Shown: positions 52,281 to 61,615, numbered from the stretch's first letter. The stretch: 64,000 bases of DNA from Gammaproteobacteria bacterium (GCA_025350055.1 JANXYK010000008.1:62001-126000), one strand, 5' to 3'. Program-made: numbers and translations. The notes: a model not told the origin generated them from the sequence alone.

Positions 52281-54728
52281 CAGCTCTGCGTTCTGCGGGT
52301 CGTAGGGTGAATCCACCAGGATCGTGGCGCGTTTGCGCTCGCCCAGGATTTCGATTGACAACTCGGTGCCGACCGCGGCATGCGCGCTCTTTACGTAGCC
52401 GATCGCCAGGCTCTTCTGCAGCACGTGGCCGTAGTAGCCCGAGGTGGTGCGTCCCACCATGATATCGCCCGCGAAGATTGGCTCATTGCCGAGCGGATCG
52501 GCATCGGTGACGCCGTGCACGTCCAGCGTGATGAAGCGGTGTGGTACGCCGTCGGCCAGCTGTTTCTCCAGCGCCGCGCGGCCGATGAAGTCGCCCTTGT
52601 TCATGCGCACCAGGCGATCAAGGCCCGCTTCGAAGGGCGTGTAGTCGCGCGTCAGGTCGCTGCCCCACATACGATACGATTTTTCCATGCGCAGCGATTC
52701 CATGGCACGCATGCCGACCATGCCGATGCCGAATTCGGCGCCCGCGGCAAAGAGGGCATCAAACAAGTGATGCGCGTACTCGATCGGGAAGTGCAGCTCC
52801 CAACCCAGCGCACCCACGAAATTCACGCGCAGCGTATAGACGTCACTGGCCAGACCCACATCGAGCACCTGGCTGCTGAGCCAGGGGAAGTGGGCATTGT
52901 CGAGCGGCACGTCGACCAGCTTCGCCAGCACCTCGCGCGAGCGCGGGCCGGCCAGCACGAAGCAGCCGCGGGCCGTGGTGATGTTGCGCAGCTGCACGGA
53001 GCCGTCAGTCGGCAAGTGGCGTTGCAGCAGGTCGCAGTCGTAGCGCTCGGCGGCACCGGCGCTGACCACGTAGAAGTGACCATCCGCGATCTTACTGATC
53101 GTGAACTCGGAGCGGATGCCGCCGCGCTGGGTGAGCGCATGGCACAGCGACACGCGCCCGCTCTTCACCGGTACCTTGTTCGCGACCAGTGAATCGAGCC
53201 AGGCTTCGGCGCCTCGGCCCGTCACCTCATGCTTGGTGAAGGGCGTGAGATCGATGACGCCGACACCGCTGCGCAACATGCGGCACTCGTTGCCGACATG
53301 CTGGAAGTAATTGCTGCGCCGGAAGCTCCACACATCGCGCGGCTCGACGCCCTTGGGTGCGAACCAGTTGGCGCGCTCCCAGCCGTATCGCTGGCCGAAC
53401 ACCGCGCCCATGCGCGCCAGCTTGTCGTACACCGGACTGGTCTTGGCCGGTCGTGCCGCGGCGCGCTCTTCGTCCGGAAAATGGATCGTGAAGACTTCGG
53501 CGTAGGTCTCTTCGTTCTTGGCCACCACGTAGCGCCGGCTGGTGTAGGGGCCGAAGCGCCGCGGATCGACTGCGAGCATGTCGATGCCTGGTTCACCTTC
53601 GCTGAGCCATTCGGCCAGCTGCCAGCCTGAGCCGCCGGCGGCCGTGATGCCGAAGCTGTGGCCTTCATTCAGCCACAGGTTGCGCACGCCCCAGGCCGGA
53701 CCGATCAGCGGGCTGCCATCGGGCGTGTAGGAGATCGGTCCGTTGACGATCTGCTTGATGCCGCAATTTTCCAGTGCCGGCACGCGCCGTTGCGCGGCCT
53801 CGATGTGCGGCACCAGGCGCTCCAGGTCGCCTTCGAACAGGCTCTTGCCGAACCATTCGGGTACGCCATCGGCAAAGCGCGCGGGCGCACCTTTCTCATA
53901 GGGCCCGAGGATCCAGCCCAGGCGCTCTTCGCGCAGGTAGTAGGATTGATCGGATTCGCGCAGCACCGCGAGTTCGCGCCCGCCGCCCTTGCGATAGGCC
54001 GCGAGCTGCGGCGATTCATCGAACACGATGTACTGGTGCTCGACCGGGATCGCCGGCACGTTGAGGCCGAACATGCGGCCGACCTGGCGCGCGTAGTTGC
54101 CGGTCGCGCACACCACGTGCTCGGCAATGATGTCGCCCTTGTTGGTGGTCAGTTGCCAGTCGCCCGAAGGGCGGCGGCTCACGCCGGTGACTTCAGTGTG
54201 TTCGTAGATCTCGGCGCCAGCGGCGCGTGCGCCGCGGCGCAGCGCCAGGGTCAGGTCGGCGGGGGCAATGTGGCCGTCATCAGGGTGATAGAGCGCACCG
54301 ACGATTTTCGACGTGTCTTTGCCATCGCCCAGGTTCACCAGCGGCCAGAGGCTCTTGACCTCATCGGGCGTGATGATGCGGAAGGGCACGCCGATGGTGT
54401 TGGCGGTGCTGCAATACTTGAGATACTCATCCATGCGCTGCTTGCTGGTCGCGAGGCGCAGGTTGCCGGTCACGTGAAAGCTGACGTCCTGTCCGGTCTC
54501 GGCCGGCAGGCGCTTGTACAGGTCGACGGAATACTTGTGCAGCTGTCCGACCGTGTAGCTCATGTTGAACAGGGGCAGGAGTCCGGCGGCGTGCCAGGTG
54601 GACCCGGCGGTGAGCTCGGCGCGCTCGATCAGCACGACGTCTTTCCAGCCCTTCTTCGCCAGGTGATACAGCGTGCTGACACCGACCGCACCGCCACCGA
54701 TCACCACCACGCGCGCCTGAGTTTTCAT
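52272..54728 (-). CDS. Dimethylglycine/sarcosine dehydrogenase-like flavoprotein with GcvT (THF) domain
   Basis: 818 residues from ATG 54726-54728 (GAGGG nine bases upstream; the nearer ATG at 54734 is only two bases from it). The FAD domain opens VVVIGGGAVGVSTLYHLA, then AGSTWHAAGLLP, where the His is the site of covalent FAD attachment in dimethylglycine and sarcosine dehydrogenases. A DAO domain runs to about 400. The second half (about 430-815) is the aminomethyltransferase GcvT fold, which binds THF and takes up the oxidised methyl as 5,10-methylene-THF. It therefore demethylates dimethylglycine or sarcosine oxidatively. It is divergent from a GlxA-type regulator and convergent with fhs. 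Confidence 0.88.
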   Translation of the reverse strand: MKTQARVVVIGGGAVGVSTLYHLAKKGWKDVVLIERAELTAGSTWHAAGLLPLFNMSYTVGQLHKYSVDLYKRLPAETGQDVSFHVTGNLRLATSKQRMDEYLKYCSTANTIGVPFRIITPDEVKSLWPLVNLGDGKDTSKIVGALYHPDDGHIAPADLTLALRRGARAAGAEIYEHTEVTGVSRRPSGDWQLTTNKGDIIAEHVVCATGNYARQVGRMFGLNVPAIPVEHQYIVFDESPQLAAYRKGGGRELAVLRESDQSYYLREERLGWILGPYEKGAPARFADGVPEWFGKSLFEGDLERLVPHIEAAQRRVPALENCGIKQIVNGPISYTPDGSPLIGPAWGVRNLWLNEGHSFGITAAGGSGWQLAEWLSEGEPGIDMLAVDPRRFGPYTSRRYVVAKNEETYAEVFTIHFPDEERAAARPAKTSPVYDKLARMGAVFGQRYGWERANWFAPKGVEPRDVWSFRRSNYFQHVGNECRMLRSGVGVIDLTPFTKHEVTGRGAEAWLDSLVANKVPVKSGRVSLCHALTQRGGIRSEFTISKIADGHFYVVSAGAAERYDCDLLQRHLPTDGSVQLRNITTARGCFVLAGPRSREVLAKLVDVPLDNAHFPWLSSQVLDVGLASDVYTLRVNFVGALGWELHFPIEYAHHLFDALFAAGAEFGIGMVGMRAMESLRMEKSYRMWGSDLTRDYTPFEAGLDRLVRMNKGDFIGRAALEKQLADGVPHRFITLDVHGVTDADPLGNEPIFAGDIMVGRTTSGYYGHVLQKSLAIGYVKSAHAAVGTELSIEILGERKRATILVDSPYDPQNAELRA

Positions 54729-54843
54729 CCGCATTTCCCTCGTTGAGCCCGCCGTAGGCCCCGGCAGTGTAGAGCGCGCACTGGCGGTCACGGCTCAGAT
54801 TGCGACAACGACTTATGCATTCGCGTCAGCGAGCCTTATACTC

Positions 54844-55869
54844 GTGTATCGACACGACTCAAGGTCGCAGCCGCAAATTACAGTGAAATCCGCCGACCCG
54901 ACCCAGCCCGCCCGCTTTGCGTTTCTGACGCTGGCCAACTACTCGATGATAGCAGTATCGAATGCGGTCGAGCCGCTGCGCATGGCGAACCGCGTGTCGG
55001 GCACCAATGCCTACGAGTGGCAGATTGTCACACTGGACGGCAACCCGGTGGCCGCCAGCAACGGCCTGACCCTGGCGCCTACCGTGGCCTTGAGCCAGGT
55101 AAAGCTGGTCGACGCGGTGTTCGTCTGTGGCGGTACCGAGGTGCGCGAGGCGATCACACCGCGATTGCTGAGCGCGCTCAAGCGACTGGCCGAACGGCGC
55201 ATGACGCTGGGCGCACTGTGCACCGGCGGTTATGCGCTGGCGCAGGCCGGATTGCTCGAGCGCTATCGCGCCACGATCCACTGGGAAAATCTTTCCGCGC
55301 TGCGCGAGCAGTTCCCCGGCGTGCTGATCTCCGACCAGCTCTACACGATCGATCGCAACCGCTACACCTGCTCGGGCGGCGTGGCACCGCTGGAGATGAT
55401 GCTGCACCTGATCGAATCCAGGCTCGGCACCGAAGTGGCCCAGCTGGTCTCCGAGCAGTTCATCGTCGACCGGATCCGCAATGCCAATGACCGGCAATAC
55501 ATCCCGCTGCGTGCGCAGCTCGGCGCGGCGCATCCGAACCTGCTCGCCATTGCCGGCTTGATGGAAGCGAACATCGAGAATCCGCTCTCGCTGGGCGCCA
55601 TCGCCAGGCAAGCGGGCATCTCCAAGCGGCAGATCGAGCGGCTGTTCAAGCAGTACGTGAATTGCGTGCCCAAGCGCTACTACCTGGAGATGCGCTTGCG
55701 GCGTGCTCGCGAACTGCTGCTGCAGACAGCGATGCCGATCATGGCGGTGAGCACGGCCTGCGGATTCCAGTCGCCGCCGCATTTTTCCAAATGCTACCGG
55801 AGCCTGTTTGGATATCCGCCCATCGCCGAGCGCCAGCAGCGCCGTCTCGCACCGGTGGCGGCGTCCTAG
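54844..55869 (+). CDS. GlxA-type AraC-family regulator (GbdR/CdhR-like)
   Basis: 341 residues from GTG 54844. The N-terminal DJ-1/PfpI-like amidase domain (about 22-200: FAFLTLANYSMIAVSNAVEPLRMAN and LGALCTGGYALAQAGLL) is a ligand-binding unit and keeps a Cys in the elbow position. The C-terminal AraC domain (about 235-330) has two helix-turn-helix motifs, SLGAIARQAGISKRQIERLFKQ and VSTACGFQSPPHFSKCYRSLFG. This architecture is shared by GbdR, the activator of betaine and dimethylglycine catabolism in Pseudomonas, and by CdhR and ArgR-type regulators. Its position divergent from a dimethylglycine dehydrogenase-like gene fits. The CGTGT-ATCG-ACACG dyad at 54843-54856 overlaps its own start and could allow autoregulation. 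Confidence 0.85.
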   Translation: MYRHDSRSQPQITVKSADPTQPARFAFLTLANYSMIAVSNAVEPLRMANRVSGTNAYEWQIVTLDGNPVAASNGLTLAPTVALSQVKLVDAVFVCGGTEVREAITPRLLSALKRLAERRMTLGALCTGGYALAQAGLLERYRATIHWENLSALREQFPGVLISDQLYTIDRNRYTCSGGVAPLEMMLHLIESRLGTEVAQLVSEQFIVDRIRNANDRQYIPLRAQLGAAHPNLLAIAGLMEANIENPLSLGAIARQAGISKRQIERLFKQYVNCVPKRYYLEMRLRRARELLLQTAMPIMAVSTACGFQSPPHFSKCYRSLFGYPPIAERQQRRLAPVAAS

Positions 55870-55945
55870 CTCACGGGTCGCGTGCAGCGTGCTATCGTCC
55901 CTCACCATGACTGGCCTCGACTTGCACGCAGGATCGCCGCCGACG

Positions 55946-57778
55946 ATGTTGACGTTGCGGCGTCGGTGGGCTCGCGGCCTGGCTACGCTGGCCGTTGTTG
56001 CCAGCGGCTGTGTCTGCGCAGCACAGCCGCCGCGACCAGCGCCCACCCGCAGTGCTGCGACCGCGACGCCGATCGAGCACCTGATCGTCATCGTCGGTGA
56101 GAACCAGACCTTTGACGGACTGTTCGCCACCTACGTACCCAAGTCCGGTGCGAAAGTGCGCAATCTGCTTTCCCAGGGCATCGTCAATGCCAATGGCAGC
56201 CCGGGCCCGTACTATGCGCTGGCCGTGCAGCAACGCGCGCAGCCGGCGCCGTACTACTCGCTGCAGCTCGCGCGCAAAGGGGCCTACGAACACTTGCCGC
56301 AACCGCGACTGGCAGGCGTGATCGATCCGCAGCTGCGCGACCTGAAACCTATGGGCGATACGCGCTTCCCCGAAGACCTGCCGCCCGGTCCGTTCCAGAT
56401 CACGCGCTACGTGCCCTACGCGAAGGCGACAGTACCGCCCACGCTGGCGAGCACGATGACGGCGCTCAGTACTTCGACCGGCGATCCGCCGCATCGCTTC
56501 TTCCAGATGTGGCAACAGACCGGTGGCGACAATGCGCAGCCCGATCTGTACGTCTGGGTGGCGGAAAAGGCGGGCATCGGCGGCGACAATGACGGCATGA
56601 GCCCGCAGGATCCGCAGCAGGGCGGCGAGCCGATGGGTTTCATGAACATGCAGGCTGGTGATGCGGCCTACCTGCGCGCACTCGCCGATCGCTATGCGAT
56701 CAGCGACAACTACCACCAGTCGATCATGGGCGGTACCGGCGCCAATTTCTATGCGCTGAGCACCGCCGATGCGGCGGTTTACAACAGCGATGGCGTGCCC
56801 GCGGTGCCGCCGGAATCGCAGATCGAGAATCCGGATCCGATGCCCGGCACGGAGAATTTCTACCAGCGCGACGGTTTCCAGGGCGGCTCCTACGTCAACT
56901 GCTCGGATGCGGCGCAGCCTGGTGTCGCACCGATCCTGCAGGTGCTGGCGGCGAAGGGTGTGCCCAGCCGCTGCGATGCCGACACTTATTATCTGGTCAA
57001 CAACTGCGCGGCCGGCTACGACCTGGATGGTCACTTGCAACCGCTGGGTCCAGACAATTTTGTCTATCCGCCGCAGTACCAACCCACCATTGGCGCAGCC
57101 CTGAGTGCGCGCGGCGTGAGCTGGAAGTGGTACACGGGCGGTCGCGACGCGGAAGACCTGGCGGTGGACATGAAGACCCTGCGCCTGTCGTTCGCTGCCG
57201 CACAGGGCAAACAATACAATTTCACCGGCGATCCGCTGGTGGCCTCGAAAGCGGTGATGACGCGGCCGGAACTGCGCTCGCGACTGCAGGGGCTCGCCGC
57301 GCTGCGCCGCGCTATCGCCAGCGGGCATTTGCCGGCCGTGACTTTCGTGGTGCCCAAGGGCCTGGACAGCGGCCATCCAGGCTACTCCATCGTGGCCAGC
57401 TATGAAGGCTTCCTGCGCGATGTAGTCGGCGCGGTACAGGCGAACAAGTCACTGTGGGCACACACGGCGATCATCGCCACCACCGATGAAGGTGGTGGCT
57501 TCTTCGACAGCGGTTACATCCAGGTGGTCGATTTCTTCGGAGATGGGCCGCGCGTGCCGCTGTGGGTGATCTCCCCCTATGCGAAGCGCGGTCACGTCGA
57601 TCACGTGTACCACGATCACGCTTCGATATTGAAATTCATCGAGTACAACTGGCAGCTGACGCCGCTGTCGCCGCGCAGTCGCGACAACCTGCCCAATCCA
57701 GAAATGAATCCTGCCGATCCTTACCGGCCGCTGAACTCACCAGCGGTGGGCGACCTGCGAACGCTGTTCAATTTCTGA
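55946..57778 (+). CDS. Secreted phosphoesterase/phospholipase C-like (acid phosphatase AcpA type)
   Basis: About 610 residues from ATG 55946 (MLTLRRRWARGLATLAVVASGC, a signal peptide that may be a lipoprotein signal). ATG 55907 would add 13 residues and no ribosome site supports either clearly. The IEHLIVIVGENQTFDGLFATY block (nucleophile-region Glu/Asn/Thr), DNYHQSIMGGTGANF, TTDEGGGFFDS and HDHASILKFIE match the phosphoesterase (PF04185) family, which includes phosphatidylcholine-hydrolysing phospholipase C and AcpA. The product would be an extracytoplasmic phosphomonoester or phospholipid hydrolase. Substrate class cannot be fixed. A di-heme peroxidase gene starts eight bases after its stop. 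If it is a phosphocholine-releasing phospholipase it would feed the choline genes upstream; this is inference. Confidence 0.8.
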   Translation: MLTLRRRWARGLATLAVVASGCVCAAQPPRPAPTRSAATATPIEHLIVIVGENQTFDGLFATYVPKSGAKVRNLLSQGIVNANGSPGPYYALAVQQRAQPAPYYSLQLARKGAYEHLPQPRLAGVIDPQLRDLKPMGDTRFPEDLPPGPFQITRYVPYAKATVPPTLASTMTALSTSTGDPPHRFFQMWQQTGGDNAQPDLYVWVAEKAGIGGDNDGMSPQDPQQGGEPMGFMNMQAGDAAYLRALADRYAISDNYHQSIMGGTGANFYALSTADAAVYNSDGVPAVPPESQIENPDPMPGTENFYQRDGFQGGSYVNCSDAAQPGVAPILQVLAAKGVPSRCDADTYYLVNNCAAGYDLDGHLQPLGPDNFVYPPQYQPTIGAALSARGVSWKWYTGGRDAEDLAVDMKTLRLSFAAAQGKQYNFTGDPLVASKAVMTRPELRSRLQGLAALRRAIASGHLPAVTFVVPKGLDSGHPGYSIVASYEGFLRDVVGAVQANKSLWAHTAIIATTDEGGGFFDSGYIQVVDFFGDGPRVPLWVISPYAKRGHVDHVYHDHASILKFIEYNWQLTPLSPRSRDNLPNPEMNPADPYRPLNSPAVGDLRTLFNF

Positions 57779-57786
57779 GCGGCGGC

Positions 57787-58959
57787 ATGAGCGCGCGCCG
57801 CTGGTTGGGGCTGCTGGGCGTGATGATGGCGCACACGGCGAATCCGGCTGAGCCGCTGTCGGGCGCGGCCCGACTCGGCAGTCTCCTGTTCAGCGATCCC
57901 TCGCTCTCGGCGTCGGGCCGGCAGTCCTGCGCCAGCTGTCACGATCCGTCCAACGCTTTTGCGGCGCCGCGCACCGCGGGTGTCGTAATGTACGGCGGTC
58001 CGGCGCTCGACCGACCGGGGCTGCGCACCGTGCCTTCGCTCCGCTACCTCGACCACACGCCGCGCTTCACGCGTCATTACTATGTGTCGAGCGCGCGCGA
58101 GTCGGCAGATCGCGGGCCCACGGGTGGTTTCATGCGCGATGGACGCGCGGAAAGCCTGCGCGCGCAGGCGCTGCTGCCGCTGCTCGACCCGGTGGAGATG
58201 GCCAACGCAAACGTCACCGAAGTCGCGCGACGGCTCCGTGCCACGGCCTATTTCGATGAGCTCCGGCAGCTTTACGGTGCTGAAAAGCTCTCGGCGGATG
58301 ATGTACTTGTGGAGCATGCCGCCGAGACACTGGAACGCTACCAGCTCGAAGACCCGGCCTTTCATCCCTACAGCAGTCGCTACGATCAGTTCCTGGCGGG
58401 CAAGCTCGAGCTCAGTGCCCAGGAGCTGCGCGGCCTGCGACTGTTCGTCGATCCGGCGAAAGGCAATTGCGCGGAATGTCATCCGCATGCCAGCGCCGCG
58501 GGTGGGCGCGCTCCGGCATTCACCGACTTCAGTTTCCATGCGCTGGGTGTGCCACGCAACCCGGGCATCCCTGCCAATGCAGAACGGCAGTTCTTCGATC
58601 TCGGTTTATGCGGGCCGCGTCGCGCAGATCTGCAAGGCGAGCGCAACTACTGCGGATTTTTCAAGACTCCGAGTTTGCGCAACGTGGCGCGCCGTCGTTT
58701 TCTGTTTCACAACGGCCGCGCCACTACTTTGGCAGAAGCGGTGCGATTCTATGTGGAGCGCGATCGGCTACCGCAATTGTGGTATCCGCGTGCCGCCGGC
58801 GCGTCATTGCCCTACGACGACCTGCCGGTGGAGTTGCGAGGCAACGTGAACAGCTCTGATGCGCCGTTCAATTGGCGAGCGGGCGAGCCGCCGGTGCTCG
58901 ACGCCGCCGAGGTCGATGATGTCGTTGCCTTCCTGCAGACGCTCAGCGATACGAACTGA
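57787..58959 (+). CDS. Di-heme cytochrome-c peroxidase / MauG-family protein
   Basis: 390 residues from ATG 57787, eight bases after the phosphoesterase stop. Two c-type haem motifs are present: CASCH (48-52) and CAECH (228-232), in the two-domain di-haem layout of the CcpA/MauG family. The N-terminal segment (WLGLLGVMMAHTANPAEP) is a short signal sequence. The first-half RTVPSLRYLDHTPRF and the ISRHVMRDGR-like GFMRDGRAE segments and the terminal VVAFLQTLSD are typical. Family members reduce peroxide or make protein-derived cofactors by long-range oxidation. Its tight coupling with a phosphoesterase suggests a joint role, unknown. No electron-donor cytochrome lies next to it. Confidence 0.82.
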   Translation: MSARRWLGLLGVMMAHTANPAEPLSGAARLGSLLFSDPSLSASGRQSCASCHDPSNAFAAPRTAGVVMYGGPALDRPGLRTVPSLRYLDHTPRFTRHYYVSSARESADRGPTGGFMRDGRAESLRAQALLPLLDPVEMANANVTEVARRLRATAYFDELRQLYGAEKLSADDVLVEHAAETLERYQLEDPAFHPYSSRYDQFLAGKLELSAQELRGLRLFVDPAKGNCAECHPHASAAGGRAPAFTDFSFHALGVPRNPGIPANAERQFFDLGLCGPRRADLQGERNYCGFFKTPSLRNVARRRFLFHNGRATTLAEAVRFYVERDRLPQLWYPRAAGASLPYDDLPVELRGNVNSSDAPFNWRAGEPPVLDAAEVDDVVAFLQTLSDTN

Positions 58960-58987
58960 AGGCAGCGGCGAGGCCGCTATCGGGCGA

Positions 58988-60610
58988 TCACTTCGGGCGA
59001 CGACGCAGCGCTTCCGCCACGGACCGCTCGGCAATCGGCTTCATCACGGAGTACCCCGCGGCATTGGGATGCACGCCGTCTTCCGAGAACGAGGAGGGCA
59101 ATGCACCATCGCCGGTGGCCAGCGCGGCATAGTAGTCCGCGTATACAAAGCCTTCGCGTCGCGCATAGGCCTTGAGCCAGGCATTCAGCGCCTGGATGTG
59201 GGCCGCCGGCCGCATCGCAGGCTGCCAGGGGAAGCTGGCGGCTGGCGGAATGGAAGCCAGCACCACGCGTATGCCGTGCGCGCGCGCCAGCTCGGCCATG
59301 CTGGCGATGTTGTCTTCGATGTGGGCCAGCGAGGTGGCGCCAGTGTTACCCGCGACATCGTTGGTACCCGCCATGATGTGCAGCACCTGCGGATGCAGTT
59401 CGAGCACGTCGCTGCGCAGGCGCAGCAGCATCTGCGAGGTGGTCTGACCGCTGACGCCGCGATCGAGCACATCAGTGTTGAAGAAAGCGGGGTCTGCCGT
59501 TTTCCAGCCCTCGGTGATGGAATCGCCCAGGTAAACGACGCGCCTGCTGTTGGCGGCTGGTAGCGCAGCGTTTTCGGCCTGGTAGCGGCACTGCTGCGCC
59601 CAGTCCAGCGCCAGCCAGTCGTGCATCCAGTTGCCGTACCAGTCGGCCGAGGCCTTGTGCGCATCCGTGGGACTGATGGGCACTCTGGCACAGGGTTGGT
59701 CGAGTACGCCGATCGCCGGTGCAACTGACGGCGCATCGACCGGCCCATCGCCGCTCAGTACCTGGTGAGCAATGCGTTGCAGGGCCGTAGCTTCGCCAGC
59801 TGCCAGGCCCAGCTGCGCGGCCGCCTGTTCATGCGCACCCAAGCTGCGCGGGTCGCGACCAGTAACGCTGCCAAAAACCACCAGTGCTTCGAGGTAGTAA
59901 CCCGCCACGCTGGCGTGGTAATTGTCCGAAGCCCAGAGGTTGATCTGGCCGGGCGGCGCCTGCAGGTAGGGATTGCTCAGTGCTACGCCCGTTTGCATGG
60001 CCTGGTTCCAGGCCTGGCCCACAGGAATCACGGCGTGGATGCCTGGCGCATTGCGCCGCGCCGCATCGCAGGCCGCTCGCAGCTCCGTGGCCATGGCATC
60101 GATGGGTTTGCCATACCAGTGCCCACTCGGTTCATAGACCTGGTCTGCCCGTGACCAGGTGGCGACCAGGCGAATGTCCACCGCAGGATTGGCCGACTGC
60201 AACAGCGTCGTGAGTCTGGCCGCATAGTCGATCATCCGCGTCGGGTCGCCAGGATGTTCCTGGTCCAGCGTGCTGTAGGGCTGCAGCACCACATGATCCC
60301 AGTGCTGCGCAATCAGTTCGGCCTTCTGCTGGTAGTGAAAATCGAGATTGATGCCGCCCGCGAGCTCGTGGCTGACCTGGTAGTCCAGCCCGGCTTCGGT
60401 GCTGAAGCTCTTGAATAGTGCTGGTACGCCCCCAATTTCGCTCTGGTTCAGGTCATTCACGCTCTCAGGCCTGAATGCCTGCACGGGCGACAGGGCGCCT
60501 GCGGTAAAGCTGTTGCCCACGAACAGGATGCTTTCCGAGTCGGCAGCGCTTGCGGCCCAGAGACCACACACCAGAAGAAGGCCGACCGCTGATACATGAC
60601 GAACTTTCAT
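58988..60610 (-). CDS. Secreted protein with two tandem SGNH/GDSL hydrolase domains
   Basis: About 540 residues from ATG 60608-60610, with GAGG eight bases upstream; the ATG at 60616 is only two bases from that site. A signal peptide (VSAVGLLLVCGLWAASA) is followed by domain 1 (about 28-255), with block I FVGNSFTAG and a late DNYHAS, and domain 2 (about 340-535), a standard GDSL esterase: YLGDSITEGW (nucleophile Ser), RGVSGQTTSQML, IMAGTNDVAGN and the catalytic EDGVHPN. Domain 1 keeps Ser and a His-like site but has weaker blocks, so it may be a divergent esterase or a binding domain. Carbohydrate acetyl-esterases are common in this superfamily. It converges on the di-heme peroxidase. Confidence 0.8.
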   Translation of the reverse strand: MKVRHVSAVGLLLVCGLWAASAADSESILFVGNSFTAGALSPVQAFRPESVNDLNQSEIGGVPALFKSFSTEAGLDYQVSHELAGGINLDFHYQQKAELIAQHWDHVVLQPYSTLDQEHPGDPTRMIDYAARLTTLLQSANPAVDIRLVATWSRADQVYEPSGHWYGKPIDAMATELRAACDAARRNAPGIHAVIPVGQAWNQAMQTGVALSNPYLQAPPGQINLWASDNYHASVAGYYLEALVVFGSVTGRDPRSLGAHEQAAAQLGLAAGEATALQRIAHQVLSGDGPVDAPSVAPAIGVLDQPCARVPISPTDAHKASADWYGNWMHDWLALDWAQQCRYQAENAALPAANSRRVVYLGDSITEGWKTADPAFFNTDVLDRGVSGQTTSQMLLRLRSDVLELHPQVLHIMAGTNDVAGNTGATSLAHIEDNIASMAELARAHGIRVVLASIPPAASFPWQPAMRPAAHIQALNAWLKAYARREGFVYADYYAALATGDGALPSSFSEDGVHPNAAGYSVMKPIAERSVAEALRRRPK

Positions 60611-60671
60611 CCGCATTGCCTCTCAGTCCATGTGCTTGCCGCTGCGCTGCACGCCAGTCTACGCTGGACCG

Positions 60672-61571
60672 ATGACTGAGGAGCCCCTCGTTCTAGCTGG
60701 CGTGTACGAGTCGCTGACACGAGCGGCCTGCGACGAGCGCGCATTCGTGTTGAATGCTGTCGGCATCGCCAGCGTGATCGAGTATGACGGTTTCAACTAT
60801 CGATTGGCGGTATGGGCAGGCGATTTGCCGGCCGCAACGGGGCACCTGCGTGCCTACAACGCCGAGCGTCGCGCGGCCCGCGCACCGCGCATCGCCGTGC
60901 CCGCAGAACATGTGCACTCCATCCCCTGGCTGGGCACTGTGTTCTACGTGCTGATACTGCTGGGCGTGGCGCGTGCGATCTCGAGCGGCCTCTGGCCGGC
61001 GCAGGCTTTCGACAATGGTGTGCTCGATGCGCTCGCCGTGCGCTCCGGGCAATGGTGGCGCGCATGGACAGCGTTGACACTGCACTGGGACGGCGCGCAC
61101 CTGATGGCGAATCTTGGTGGTGGCCTGTGGTTCGGCACACTGGCGGCGCGACAGCTGGGCAACGGTTGGGCCTGGTTGATGATCGTCACTGCTGCGGCTG
61201 CCGCCAACCTGTTCGATGCGCACTTCGGTCCGGCCTGGTATCACTCCGCGGGCGCATCGACCGCCGTGTTCGCAGCGCTCGGCCTGATGGCCGCACATGC
61301 CTGGCGCACGCGCTACTACCTGCCGCAGCGTCGCGTGCTGCGCTGGGCGCCGCTGGTGGGGGGCGTGATCCTGCTCGGCTGGTTAGGCAGTGCCGGCGAA
61401 GGCACAGACCTGATTGCGCATGTCATGGGATTCACGCTGGGCGGAGTGCTGGGCGCGGTGGCCGCAGTGCCGGCGATTAACGCATTGCTGAATCGCGTGC
61501 CGCAGTGGATCAGCGGAGCCCTCGCGCTCGCCTCGCTGGCGGCGGCCTGGACGCTGGCGCTGACGCACTGA
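60672..61571 (+). CDS. Rhomboid-family intramembrane serine protease
   Basis: About 299 residues from ATG 60672. Six or so membrane helices carry the rhomboid site: Asn147 in HLMANLGGG, nucleophile Ser196 in HSAGASTAVFA, and His250 in LIAHVMGFTLGG. The first ~70 residues form a cytoplasmic domain of the DUF2007-like type (LVLAGVYESLTRAACDERAFVLNAVGIASVIEYDGFNYRLAVW), which is often seen before rhomboid or RDD modules. Ala-Ser-Thr replaces the usual Gly-Ala-Ser-Gly by one residue but keeps the catalytic Ser. Rhomboids cleave membrane-protein segments; the substrate is unknown. It diverges from the SGNH gene. Confidence 0.82.
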   Translation: MTEEPLVLAGVYESLTRAACDERAFVLNAVGIASVIEYDGFNYRLAVWAGDLPAATGHLRAYNAERRAARAPRIAVPAEHVHSIPWLGTVFYVLILLGVARAISSGLWPAQAFDNGVLDALAVRSGQWWRAWTALTLHWDGAHLMANLGGGLWFGTLAARQLGNGWAWLMIVTAAAAANLFDAHFGPAWYHSAGASTAVFAALGLMAAHAWRTRYYLPQRRVLRWAPLVGGVILLGWLGSAGEGTDLIAHVMGFTLGGVLGAVAAVPAINALLNRVPQWISGALALASLAAAWTLALTH

Positions 61572-61615
61572 CAATTCCGTCTGCGCACGCTGGAATCCCC
61601 GTACAATCGCGGGCC

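Noticed and set aside
55892-57376. Minus-strand 494-codon frame over the phosphoesterase
   Set aside because: Arg/His-rich shadow without domain signature.
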